Source: Plasmodiophora brassicae (Eukaryota > Endomyxa > Phytomyxea > Plasmodiophorida > Plasmodiophoridae). Taken from it: 64,000 nt of DNA. Of this stretch, positions 52,131 to 62,543 are shown piece by piece. Location: assembly GCA_039704465.1 (NCBI GenBank), contig JASFAU010000001.1, positions 62,001-126,000 on the forward strand, written 5' to 3'. The notes beneath the pieces are model-generated. The model was not told the DNA's origin. It ran no database searches and was given only the letters and a program-made list of their open reading frames with translations. How positions within the stretch are numbered: the first letter of the stretch is position 1; every line of letters starts with the position of its first letter. The position numbers and the translations under genes were made by a program.

Positions 52131-55100
52131 TTAGTGGATGTCGCCGAGGCGGCGGAACCCCGCCCAGTCTGGCGGGGGCTGATAGGAGAACGTCTGCATA
52201 AAGTCTAAGAGAACGCGGGTCGGCGCATCGTTCGTGACCATCGACTGGCAGATGGACAAGCCGTCCCGGGCGCCCTCCCATTTGCCGTCGACGTACAGCT
52301 TGACGGATCGGTTGAACATGTCGATCCACTGCGGGTCGACGCCGACGCGATACGGCTGCCGGCAGCAGGTAACGGTTAGGGCGCGTCGCCTACCGTCCAT
52401 AGCAATAGGCGAACGCACCTTGACTTGGGTGGCAAAGTCCATCTTCACGTAGTTCGGTTCGCAATTCGGCTGCGGAATGAAGGATGGACGTGCCGACCCA
52501 ATCTCATGCGTCGAGACTTCTTCTTCGGTACTCCCATCATCATCGTCGTCGTTGTCGTCGTCGTCGTCTCCATCGTCTTCCGCAAGTACTGAGAGGACGG
52601 TAGACCCTCGCACGGTCGGCAAGGGCGTCTGGTGGGGCAATCCAGAGTCTCGACGCGTCGGGACGAGAATAACGGACTCGCGTTTCCTCCGGCTCTCGGT
52701 CAGCATGATGCTGCCGCGGTTCAGCGACAGAAGGGGCATTGCGGGCGCGCTCTTCTGGATCTCAAGCGCCTCCTTCCCAATGTCGAACGTATACACCTGG
52801 TGCGCGCTCCGATGAGAACCCGGGCCCGAATGGCGGTCCCGGTTGCGCGCCCGTACCCTCATGGGGTTCGACCCGCTTCTCAGCTGGACCACATCGAGGC
52901 AGCGGCTGAGCTGCTGCATCGGTCCCGACAGCGTGTCGTAGACCTCGCCGGAAAATATGAGCGGCACGCCGTACACCTTCGTGAGCTCCTCGAGCACTTG
53001 CGACATGTCCACGTGAGGAGACAGGTACGACGCGTCGATCTTCAGTTCGCTGCCAATGGCACCCTCAATGGCCCACCCCCAGTGGATGCCGACACCTGCG
53101 AAATTCCGTCGTCAGTTCACCGGGCGCGCACGTGGCGCGAGCGCTACGAGCACGACCGAGGTTGACGTTGTAGTTGGGCATGCGGTCGGTGATGCGGGTG
53201 TTGACGCGCCAGCTCTGCAGCTGTGGCGATGTCAGCAGCTCGACGATGCAATGGACGAACGCGATGACGGCCTGATCCGCAATGTGGTGGTGCTGGAATG
53301 CGCCAACCTGCATGGGCGGCCGTGCAATGCGTCAGCAGGGTTGCAGGGGAGGCGACGTCGAGCGCCATACCGATTGCGGACGTGCAATACTTTCAACATC
53401 GTCATCCAGCTTCCAGACGATGAGAAACGCATCACCGATGTTCTTATTCGCGGCGCCGCCCAACCGATGACAGCATCCGTGAACGACGTTCGCAATCTGG
53501 GTCGCCGCGTTTCAGCACCGTTGGCAAACGCGACGCAGCGTCCGTACCTCGTTTACGAACACCATCACGTTCTCCTGGAGGCATTCGGTGGTGTCCGTGA
53601 ACCGTCGGATGTCGCAGAACGCGAAGAGCGCGTTGACGCGACAGCCTGGCAGCATCGGGTTCAGCGCGTTCTGGTTCCCGGCGAAATTCTTCGCGATGAT
53701 ATTGGCGCCCGCCGACCCAAATCCGATCTACAACAATAGTGGGGGTTAGCCGCTGGCCGTACCGACCGGCCGCACACCTGGGCGACCTGAAGAAGAGACC
53801 CCAGCTTGATCAGCGTGTTCTCAAGAAGGTCGGTCTCCAGTTGCCGTGGTTTGGACCCGTCATCATCGGAGCTGTTGTCGACGTTGATGACCCCGAGGGG
53901 GTCGGACGCCAGCTTGCGCACGAAGGTCACCATGCGCTCCACGGGTTCGATGGCAAGCACCAGGGCATCGCGCGAGAACAGCAGCGCCCCGACGCCGAGA
54001 ATGAGGACGGTAAACGCGGTCAGTGCACAGCTGACACATCAATACGACGATGTTTTTAGAGAGGCTCAGCGGCTGGGCGGCAGTGATGTACCTGTATTCC
54101 GCAGTGGTAACCGTCTTTGCTTTGATGTCGCTAACGGCCACAGACCGACTGGTTGATATTGTTTCCATTTCCACAGTGCGGAAACTAGGTACGCCTCTGT
54201 TAGCGTTCCCTTACGATGCGCATCCCCGGGGTACGTACCCATCAGAAGGAAGGTCCAGCAGAACAGTGTCGTCGACACGAACGTAGAGCAGATTGACGTA
54301 TGGGCTTGCCAGCAATGACCGTATCAACGCGCTCTTAACGTCTCCTGATGCGCTCTCGATCCTTTCGAGCGCCACCAGGACCGTTTCGTCGACCTGCGCA
54401 TTCGATTCAGCGCTTTCCGTTCCCATCGAATCGAGACGGTTGCGACCGGCGTATCTATCAGCATCGGGACCACAAACAGAATCAGAAGGACGACAACGAC
54501 GACTCGCCTGGTCGTCAGGTCGGCAAGCTTGCGCCCGACGATGCTTCCTTGCTCTAAGCTGGATTGAGTGGAACTCACCGGATCCGGGCTCGCTGTTGTC
54601 GTGGTCCCCGCGACAGCCAAGGAGGGCCCACCCTCCGTTTCCTTCTTATCAGCAGTCGTATTCGATTCAGCGGCAACGTCGCTGTCGCCCTCTCTTCCGG
54701 TGACAATCCGCTTGACGACCTTTCCGAACCGGCCTAGACGCACGATTCGGAACATGCGGCCAATACGCGCGGCTCGGGTGCCGATCTTGGCGGCCCGGCC
54801 TGCTCGCGCGACCGTCAGACTGCTCAGGCTGACAGTAGCGCCAGGCGCCAAGTTGTTCCACACCCCTGGAATGTCTGTTGCCATGGCAACCGTGGACAGA
54901 AGGTCGAGGAAGAACTCGAAGGACAGGATGTAAACCCTGGGCATCGTTACGCACTGGACGACGAACTCAAACAGGAAGAGGCAGGTTGCCACAGTCGACA
55001 GTATGCCGAATGTCGTATCGGCCGACGTTGGCGCCCAAGCGATGCGCGCGTCGTCACCGAACAATGAGAACAGCGTGACGATCGTCATCAGGATAACGAA

Positions 55101-55460
55101 GCCCGGACGGTCGGCGAACTGCCGAAGAGCAACCTGCATCGTCGACGGTGGCCTGTCGATCTTGGGCGCTGACTGCGGCCAGCCCGGCAGCTGGACGTGC
55201 TTCTTGGCTCGGGGGTTCTCCTCTTCAATGACAGTGATATCGTGCTTCATCTGCGGCGTGCTCGGCACCATCGTCAGCGTCGCGTGGTCCGCGACATTGA
55301 AATTCTTCTTCGACGCGGGACGCTGGTGGATGGAGCGGCGCGACAGGCTCCTGACGGTCAGCTCGCCGAGTTTGTTCGGCATCGGCAGCAGGTCGCCGCC
55401 GCCGCCCTCCATTTGCGAACGCGGTAGGTATACCGGTGCGACGCTAACCAGGAGATCCAA
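52131..55460 (-). CDS. voltage-sensor-type membrane domain fused to adenylyl cyclase
   Basis: Multi-exon gene of roughly 950 residues. Exon 1 (to 54447) encodes an S1-S4-like unit: VILMTIVTLFSLFGDD, ILSTVATCLFLFEFVVQCV, FEFFLDLLSTVAMATDI and a Lys/Arg-rich S4 (ARAGRAAKIGTRAARIGRMF). Intron 54394-54446 follows the next helix (VVVVVLLILFVVPMLIDTP). An outside domain (LVALERIESASGDVKSAL ...) leads to a second helix (CALTAFTVLILGVGALLFS). The class III cyclase domain then shows FCDIRRFTD (metal Asp), MVFVNE, GGAANKNIGDAF (second Asp), and, after more introns, WAIEGAIGSELKIDASYLSP and VYGVPLIFSGEV. Several introns between 52990 and 54240 were recognised (e.g. acceptors near 53735 and 53447) but not all fixed. 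Makes cAMP at a membrane; voltage coupling is inference. Confidence 0.85.
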
Positions 55461-55872
55461 GACGGGGGATCGCGTACCCGTGGCGCGATCATGCTAATCA
55501 GGTCCAGGAGCCCAGGGGTCGGCGTACCGCCCGCCCCCGCCCCCCGCCCACCTGCCTCGCCCTGTCCCACGCACCAATTCGGGACCCAATCCAACTGGCA
55601 GCGCGACGGGTCGGCTGCACTGTGGGCTGCAGCTCTCACACTGGCCGGGTCACTCGAAGCTGCCCCCTCCCCCTGCCCTGTCCCGCGCAACAATTCGGGA
55701 CCCAATCCAACTGGCAGCGTGACGGGTCGGCAGCACGACAGGTCGGCAGCACTGTGGGCTGCAGCTCTCACACTGGCCGGGTCACTCGAAGCAGCCCCCC
55801 AGTAGTTCCTGCAGTCACGGCTTGCGTGCGTGTTTTTGCGCTCGCACGGCCGACGACCCCCGACGTGGTAGT
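55461..55872. other. intergenic with tandem repeat
   Basis: It lies between divergent starts of the cyclase (minus) and the ABC ATPase (plus). It contains the 116-bp tandem repeat described separately. No gene. Confidence 0.6.
55557..55797. repeat. two-copy ~116-bp tandem repeat
   Basis: Copies at about 55557-55672 and 55676-55797 share long identical blocks, for example ATTCGGGACCCAATCCAACT (from 55577 and 55693) and CTGTGGGCTGCAGCTCTCAC. The second copy carries an extra internal 16-bp duplication (GGTCGGCAGCAC repeated). It sits in a divergent promoter region. Confidence 0.85.
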
Positions 55873-56766
55873 ATGACTCGATTCGTGGTGGAGCAGGGCG
55901 CCGTCAACGGTGGGGTGTGGTGGTGGACGCTGCACCGTGCGCGTCCAGTGCCGGATGATAGGCTGACGGGGTCCTCGTCGGTGTGCAGTTGGCGGCAAGT
56001 TCGCCGTGGACCTGACGGTAGACGATGGGGACATCGCCCAGGTGTACGGCCGAAGCGGGATCGGCAAGTCACAGGTTCGGCGATACATATCCAGATGTGT
56101 CATTTGCGCCCATGCTTACAACCTGTTCGATCAGCTCCTTCGTGCATTGGCGAACTTGAGGCCGTTGTCTTCCGGCAGGGCACTGCTGAATGGGAAAACG
56201 TGCCATGAGCTGGGGGTCCGTCTCTAGGCTCTACCCCAATCTGTAATGGTACTGATTTACCCTGCTTATAGTCGGTACTCTGGCGGTGTCAGGTCTGCTA
56301 CGTGGCACAGAAAGCGCCGAACATGTCGGGCACGCCCAGGGAGTTCTTCCACAAGATCAAATCGTTTCGTGTCCGAGAGCAGCGTAATGCGACGGGTGCG
56401 ACGTTCGAACTGGCGCCACCTGACCTGTGTCTGTTTGTAGATCGCCTATGTGCCCCATCCGATGATGTCGTCGAGGCGTTCTGTGATCAGTGGTACCTGA
56501 ATCCGGCCTGCCTGGACCAACCATGGGCGCAACTGAGCGGTGGCGAGAGTCAGCGTGCGCGCCTGGCCATCGCGTTATCGTTGCGCCCACCGGTCCTGCT
56601 GCTCGACGAATGTTGCAGTGCACTGGACGCGGCTGCCACTGCTGCCGTCGAGGCGTCATTGAACGGGCAGCCGGAGTGTGCCACGATCATGGTGTCGCAT
56701 GATGTTGAACAAAGAGCTCGCCTGGGCAATATCCGCGTCGACTTGGACGCGCTGATCGCAACGTAA
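55873..56766 (+). CDS. ABC transporter ATPase, STAR1/FetA (YbbL)-like
   Basis: Four exons: 55873-55909, 55989-56074, 56135-56215 and 56272-56766 (introns 79, 60 and 56 nt), total 699 nt, 232 residues. Walker A is GRSGIGKS, followed after a splice by [21 protein letters not shown]-loop region [17 protein letters not shown]; signature [15 protein letters not shown]; Walker [14 protein letters not shown]-switch VSHD. The size and the GTP-containing Q-loop segment match the soluble ATPase subunits that pair with UPF0014 permeases (bacterial YbbL/FetA, plant STAR1). The partner permease is the very next gene, in tail-to-tail orientation. The D-loop region has Cys-Cys where Pro-Thr is usual. Confidence 0.87.
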
Positions 56767-57069
56767 GCGCAAGCAGCCCTTATAGGCCTCCTCCCACCTC
56801 GCACTGGGCACTAGCGCCAGGATTCCTTCGTCATTGTACCTATTATTAAGCGCGTCTGTTGACACTCGTGACGTCTGGGTTCTTTGGCGTGCTTGACGAA
56901 CAGAACTTGTCGTCCCCTAATAGCGTCCACCGAGCGCTATCCACGTAACAAGCAACCGTCAATCCACTCGCCGGATCCTGGCGGGCCTAAGCGCGTACGA
57001 CGCAACGGACGGCTAATCGGTGAAACTAGCAATGCCATGGCAGTGGAATTTAACAGCCGCTATTCAGCG
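56767..57069. other. convergent intergenic gap
   Basis: It separates the stops of the ABC ATPase and its permease. No gene or repeat noted. Confidence 0.45.
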
Positions 57070-58227
57070 CTGACGGATCGCAAGGCCACGTAATCGGACG
57101 ACGAGTCTCTGGTTCGAACGAACGGCCATGAGAGGCATCCGTACACCTGGCGACACAGCCAGACGAAGATGTCGGTTCTCTTGCCCTGGACCTTGGAGAG
57201 GAACCCATCACGTAGCCGCAGCTCGCCATCAAACATGAGCCAGCTCGTGATCAGCGTGGACGCTCCGACGGATACGCAGACAGACAACGAAATCCTACGC
57301 CACACACACATGGGGTCCGCTATCCAAGTCGAACCGAGCGGAACTCACATGAACATGATGACGATCTGGTACCGAGAGGCGGTTGCGGGTTCCTGGCCCG
57401 CTAACAGCTGCCCGGTCATCATCCCTGCGGGCTCCCGGTCAGGACTCGGGCGACGCCTACCGACGTTCGACGCGTGTTACCCGGAATCGACACGAGCCCG
57501 ATGACGTTCATGGTGTTAATGGTTGGCAGCATGCCCGTTCGGACGGATGACGCCAGCAGCGGCGCAATGGTCTCCCACCAGGACGCGCCGAATGCCAGGT
57601 AGCACTCGAGACGACCCCGCCATTGACTGAACTCGCTCAGCAGATGGTCCTGACGACAGACAGTGTCCGACATCAGAGACGGGCGTCGGCAAGCTTGCGT
57701 GGCACAGTACGAGGGCAATCGTTGTACCACTAAGCGTGGCCCCCAGTAGCATGCCGTTCAGTGGGACCAGATACCGGGCCGACCACCAAGGACGGACCGG
57801 GACGACGAACGCGATGCAGAGCGTCAGCGAGACGGCCACTGACAGCAGCATGGACAGCAGGCAGACGAAGAACATGCCTGGGTAGACGTGCGACGGCCTC
57901 GCATACGCTTCTCGAGCGGCGACCAGCAGCGACACGACGAGCATTACAGACACTTGAACAGCGTGCCTGCCGTGAGACCAAACCCAACGCTGCTCCTACC
58001 GATGCACGACACGTACCCGGCACGATGCTATCGTAGGAGAACACGGGGGCGAGGATCACGCCCAGCAGAGACAGCTGCGCCATCGTCCGGCAGGACGCGA
58101 CCAGCAGGTTCGCGTGCAGGCCGAGGTCGAGCGCGTACGACGCGACGATCGGCGCCAGCATGAACGTGCAGCACCAGAGCAGCGACGACACGGGCAGGTC
58201 CAGCGCCGCATCCGCGCTCGACGTCAT
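57070..58227 (-). CDS. UPF0014 permease, STAR2/ALS3/FetB (YbbM)-like
   Basis: Multi-exon gene on the minus strand. Exon 1 (58227 to about 58015) has SLLWCCTFMLAPIVASYALD and the family segment LLVASCRTMAQLSLLGVIL. Exon 2 (about 57957-57680) has LLVAAREAYARP, helices and LVPLNGMLLGATLSGTTIAL, typical of UPF0014. Exon 3 (about 57650-57500) has ECYLAFGASWWETIAPLL and INTMNVIGLVSIPG. The end exons near 57440-57070 encode the last helices and a basic tail; the exact 3' end and two small introns are not settled. The family forms the membrane half of an ABC exporter (iron in bacteria, UDP-glucose/aluminium tolerance in plants). Confidence 0.8.
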
Positions 58228-59291
58228 TGCCTCCCTATTTTTCTATTATCAATTCTATCTGAATACGCACCTGGCATTGTATTTGTTATATCCCGTCGAT
58301 TGTCTAGTACACTATAGTGTACTAGAGACATTTTTGCGTAGCCTAAAATAGATGCAGCATGGCGCTCTAGTACACTCTAGTGTACTAGAGCGCCGTTTCG
58401 CGATAGTTTGCTGAAGCCTGCCTCTCCAAGAAACTTTGGACTAATCGTGTCATTTATGGCCCGCTGGGTAGAGCACGTCGAAAAATTCCACCCACAGATT
58501 TATGGCGGTTCCTCGACCTGTGCATCGCTGCTGGAGAGTCGTCACCAGGAACAGCATCTCGCCCATGGCAGCAGGACGCTGTGGAACGAGCAGAACGGCC
58601 ACTCGCGGTCGTGGACGCGGTCGTGGACGTGGTAGAGGTTCCAGCAGAATCGTCAGCTCGGGTCGCAGCAACAGATCGGAGGCCATAGCCGCGAAGGACC
58701 CCACGGATGGGTGGAAGGTGATCAGTCATCCAGACGGCATGTTGTCGTCGGTCATGATGGAAGACCAGTGAGTTCCATGCTTCTCAGAACGGGCTCGTCT
58801 ATACTTTCAGGTGGTGGGTTCGCATGGACCTACGTGCTCGCAGCTTGGTAGTTGATATGAACGCCGGCAGGTATGCCAGCGTACGTATCGAAGCCGAGCT
58901 GTAGGCGAAGTCAGGACGTCGCCGTAGTCGGCGCCTCCGATCAAGCAGCTCGTGTTAACATTGAACTCGATTCATTTCCTTGTTTCGGTCCGTTTGTTGA
59001 GGAGTTAAGCGACGAATGCCGCTGAGGCTCTAGTACACTATAGTGTACTAGAGGCTATTTTGATAGGGAGTGACGGGAAAAATATGCTCAACTTGGCAAC
59101 GTTGTTCCTCGCCAACTAGGTGGCCGAATTTTACACAACTTTCAGCTCCCAATCCAGAATGGCGTAACCAGTGTATCACAATGCCAATGACTTAATAATA
59201 TGTCCTTGCTAAAGTTTTACGTCCAGTCAAACCTCTAGTACACTATAGTGTACTAGTCCACGGATCGCGGGGATATACCACGGCGTAGACG
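58228..59291. other. AT-richer gene-poor segment with palindromes
   Basis: It holds four near-identical palindromes (listed as one repeat feature). Between them, 58500-58770 has an open frame with an Arg-Gly run (GRGRGRGRGRG) caused by a CGNGGN repeat; I do not accept it as a gene. Base composition is clearly more AT-rich than flanking genes. Confidence 0.6.
58303..59256. repeat. four copies of a TAGTACAC palindrome
   Basis: The core TAGTACACTATAGTGTACTA occurs perfectly at 58305-58324, 59031-59050 and 59236-59255; the palindromes extend to 24 bp (58303-58326), 26 bp (59028-59053) and 22 bp (59235-59256). The fourth copy (58361-58394) has arms GGCGCTCTAGTACACT / AGTGTACTAGAGCGCC, 16 bp, around a 2-base centre CT. 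Copies form two pairs (about 40 and 180 bases apart) separated by about 630 bases. Each can be a protein-binding dyad or a cruciform. Confidence 0.92.
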
Positions 59292-60189
59292 CTATTGGAA
59301 GACGGACCCGTAGAATCGGAACGTCTTCGGGAGGAGGTAGAAGAACAGTTCGGGGTCGTCGATGGGTATGCCCAGGGCGCGCACGACCTCGTGCAGGAAC
59401 ACGGCGTTGAACTCCGACATGGCGCCCGTCTGCCCAGCGGGTCCCTGGCGTCGGTACTCGCCGGCGAACAGGGCCGGGCAGGTGACGGTGACCCATTGCT
59501 GGGGCGCGGCGCCCGCATCGCGACCGGGTGCCGATTGCCGACGATAGTTCATGGCGTCGACCATCGGCGTCTGCTCCTGGAACGGCTGCATGTGGTCCCA
59601 GGCGTGCGGCACGGCGCGTTCCGCATCGCGAAGGCCCTTCAGCGCCAGCCCGGCACGGCCGCCGTCTTCCCAGATCGCCACGCAGGGCACGCTGCCGAGC
59701 GGGAACGACGGCTCGGACGGATCGTCCCACCCTTCCGCGATCGTCACGATGGTCGGCTTATCGAACACCGTCGTCTGGTCCAGCTCTGTACGACAGCACG
59801 ACGATCGGGTCAACCAGAGGGCGTCCCCGCACACGCGAACAGGCCCGGCCAACGGTTGCGAATCAGGGACTGGATCCAGTACGTGGCCACCGGGATGATC
59901 TCGAACGAGATCTGATGGAAGTCGGCCTCGATGAGAACCTGTCATCGTTCGGCTCCGTCAGCGCACGGGCGGGCGGACCGATGCCCGGCCCGGGTACCTT
60001 CGTGACGCGCACACGGCTAAGGATGCGCTGGACGGCGAGGTGCCTGGCGGGTTCTCCCGCAAGAGCGTCGTCGCTCTGCGACCGGATGCCGTCGAGCGTG
60101 TCCCGGAGGCGCTGGTGGTACTGTGTCGCGAGCAGCGCGTCCATGCCGCCGACCTGCCTTGGGTAGGTGTACCCCCGGGTCGCGATCAC
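59292..60189 (-). CDS. unidentified multi-exon protein
   Basis: Coding-looking exons from the ATG at 60144 (MDALLATQYHQRLRDTLDGI; the frame is open to 60189) through KVPGPGIGPPARALTEPNDD, then in a second frame VLIEADFHQISFEIIPVATY, then after a further junction VFDKPTIVTIAEGWDDPSEP to the stop at 59292. The C-terminal part has FLHEVVRALGIPIDDPELFF, which recalls a zinc-peptidase HExxH helix, but the second His is Arg, so I do not claim a peptidase. Introns near 59940 and 59800-59860 are not resolved. Family unknown. Confidence 0.5.
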
Positions 60190-60209
60190 ACTTTATAAAT
60201 CAACTGCCG

Positions 60210-60484
60210 ATGCGGATCCCAGCGCTGATGCTGTTTTGGGTGCCCGTCTTCGTCGTGCCCACCGCCATCGCCATGTGCGTCTGGCGGCCCGACCCCGACC
60301 TCGACAGGAAACTCGTCCGTATTGCCGCGGTTGGGACGCGTCGCGTCGCCAAGTCACTGACGCGCGCGCCCGCTGCCAGGTCGCCATCCTGCCGCCCCGG
60401 GAGCTCGAAGCGCGCCGCGCCACCAGTCTCGCCGCCCTGCGGCAGATCCTCGACCAGGCCCGCCCCGACGACAGCACCAAGTAG
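60210..60484 (+). CDS. small single-TM protein
   Basis: Exons 60210-60314 and 60380-60484 with a 65-nt intron; 69 residues. The N-terminus is a membrane helix (PALMLFWVPVFVVPTAIAM), followed by a basic/helical tail (LPPRELEARRATSLAALRQI). The layout is that of small mitochondrial inner-membrane or ER accessory proteins; no family assigned. TTTATAAAT at 60192-60200 lies 10 bases before the ATG. Two small genes of the same orientation (this and the next) are only about 130 bases apart. Confidence 0.6.
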
Positions 60485-60612
60485 CCACACCGTTTCGCCA
60501 CATACATGACCGACGTACGTGTACAGGACGACGATAGCATCATCACGCGTAGGACGTCGTACCGAACAGGCGCGCACACGCCGTCGTCGTTTGCGCGTCG
60601 GTCCGCGCCGTC

Positions 60613-60827
60613 ATGAAGGGCGCCGTCGTCACGCTGGGGCTGGCCGTTGCCGTCGCGGGCGGCTGCGTCATCGCCGTGCATTACGACCAGGTGCGCAGCC
60701 GGGAGGTGGGTCGCTCGTCGTCGCTGTCGGTGGACGTCCGCAAACGTGACGGTGGGCGACATAGCTGATGCACCAGGGCGTCGTCCGGGATAGGCAACGA
60801 CTCAGGGAACGCGGCGACGCACAGTAA
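60613..60827 (+). CDS. PET117: PET117-like cytochrome c oxidase assembly factor
   Basis: Exons 60613-60705 and 60765-60827 with a 59-nt GT-AG intron 60706-60764; 51 residues. A membrane helix (VTLGLAVAVAGGCVIAVHY) is followed by DQVRSREL and, across the intron, MHQGVVRDRQRLRER. The pattern helix - HY/HxxQ...R..ER..MH.GV.RD..R is the PET117 signature. Known role: mitochondrial inner-membrane assembly of cytochrome c oxidase together with COX15. It ends 30 bases from the stop of the convergent CDK8 gene. Confidence 0.78.
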
Positions 60828-60856
60828 ACACAGGGGATGGGGCGAGTGTGTGTGTA

Positions 60857-62340
60857 TCAGGCGTAGAATTTCGGTCGTTTCTGGGACGTGGACGATGCTG
60901 CGGCGGCGGCAGGGTCGGCGGGGCGTTTGGCATTGGCATGCTGTTGTGCGACAGGGGCGCCTGCGGCAGGCGCCGCTCCTGCCGGGCCGGGCGCCTCCTG
61001 GGCCGGCATCCGCGCTGGGTACTTGCTGACCTGCCCGTTCTGCCGCACGAACACGTTCTGGTGCGGTTCGGGCGGTTCGGTGAAGTACCGATGCTGCAGG
61101 GCCTGTTCGGCGGTCCACCTCTGCTTCGGGTCGTATTCTGTCCCATAGCGGTTCAGAGCGGCGCCATGCAATTCGGGTGGCACCACAACAACCGAGTATG
61201 TGAAGGAGAAGGTCGCAAGCGGAGCTGTTGCGGTCGATCTTCAGCACCTGCGGTAGGCAGAACTGGTACTCGTCCGCCGGCCACCCGGCAACCTCGCCGT
61301 AGAACATGAGGTGCTTCATGTCGGGCCATTTCTCGAGATCGGGCTAACAGCGGCCCCCGTCAACAAATGTCGTGTGTCGGCATGAACCCGAGCCGACCTT
61401 TCCCAGAATGCGGAAGATCTTCTTGATCTGATCCGCCTGGACGGCGTGCTTCTTCTTGACTTCGCTCCCGGTGAAGATCGCCCGGGTCAGGATCAGCTCG
61501 GCGAACACGCACCCGATCGACCAGATGTCGACGGCGCGCGTGTAGTGACAGGCGCCCAGCAGAAGCTCGGGGGCGCGGTACCAGATCGTACACACGTCTA
61601 CGACGTTCTCAGCACCAGGGCCGTCGATTCAACGATCAGAACATACCGCCATCGGCAACGAGACTACGCAGCGGGTCCTGAAAGATCCTGGCAAGGCCGA
61701 AATCGGCAATCTTGACGGTCCCAGGCGAATCGCCGGAATCAGTGACGAGTATGTTCTGTGGCTTCAGGTCGCGGTGCATGATCCAGTTCTCGTGCAGGAA
61801 CTGGACGCCTTTCAGCAGCTGCCAGATGATCGACTTGATCATGCGCGGCTCCATGCGCGTGTTCGTCTTGCGATGGTGCCGGATGATCTCGCCCAGGTCG
61901 TGCTCGGCGTAGTCGTAGACGAGGCTCAGGCCGGGCGAATCGCCGGCGCCGTGCGGGTTCATGAACACCCTCTCCAGCGTGACGATATTCTACAGACATC
62001 GTCAACACAGGCCGACAGCGGTGGACGCCCGGGTGACCTCGTGTGGGAACCTGGAGATCTCTTTGAGGATTTTAATCTCTCTGTACGCGTCCTGCGGAAT
62101 GCCCATGCCCTCCCGGACGGAGTTCATGTGCTTAATGGCGACCTGCCGCACGCATTCGTCAGCAACGACGACGACGACAGGCGTCGACGACGGCCGCCTC
62201 ACGAATTTCGACGGGTTGTCCTTGCGGTGCGCCTTGTAGACCTTGCCGAACGCCCCCTGCCCGATCAGGTAGTCGACCTGGTACTGCTGCGACGTCTCCA
62301 GGAACTTGGTCGTCAGGTCGTGGATCGTCACCGGATCCAT
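60857..62340 (-). CDS. CDK8: CDK8-like Mediator kinase
   Basis: Multi-exon kinase starting at ATG 62340 (MDPVTIHDLTTKF). Introns placed: 62143-62202, 61990-62037, 61598-61646, about 61329-61390 and about 61141-61193. Motifs: IGQGAFGKVYKAHR, VAIKHMN, the CDK8-type C-helix GMGIPQDAYREI, LSLVYDYAEHDLGEI, HRDLKPQNIL, ADFGLAR, CTIWYRAPELLLGACHYTRAVDIWSIGC, and a C-terminal YDPKQRWTAEQAL. The AEHDL and AREHYT-type segments separate CDK8/19 from cell-cycle CDKs. The DFG is like plant CDKE (animal CDK8 has DMG). The Ala/Pro tail ends QKRPKFYA. Nuclear kinase of the Mediator kinase module with cyclin C; no cyclin C gene is seen here. Confidence 0.9.
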
Positions 62341-62543
62341 CGCTGCGACCCGCGCAGCGCGCACGGCGCACCTGGTACTGACGACACCCAGCGTCAGCGT
62401 CGCCGCGGTCCGAAGGCGCACACACTGTACGGCGGCTCGAGGCGCCCGGGCCTGTCTTCGAACTGCAGCCCCCGTCACGGGTGACTGCAACGAGCGACAG
62501 GGAAGGGCGTGTTCTGTGTTTAATGACATTGGGAACGCAGGTG

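Noticed and set aside
58502..58771. Open frame with an Arg-Gly run considered as an RNA-binding RGG protein
   Set aside because: The RG run comes from a short GGTCGT/GGACGC simple repeat, and the flanking residues show no coding character; the opposite strand gives a Pro-Arg run of equal length.
59292..59945. Zinc metallopeptidase motif (HEVVRALG)
   Set aside because: The HExxH second His is Arg and no downstream third ligand or Met-turn is seen, so peptidase activity is not claimed.
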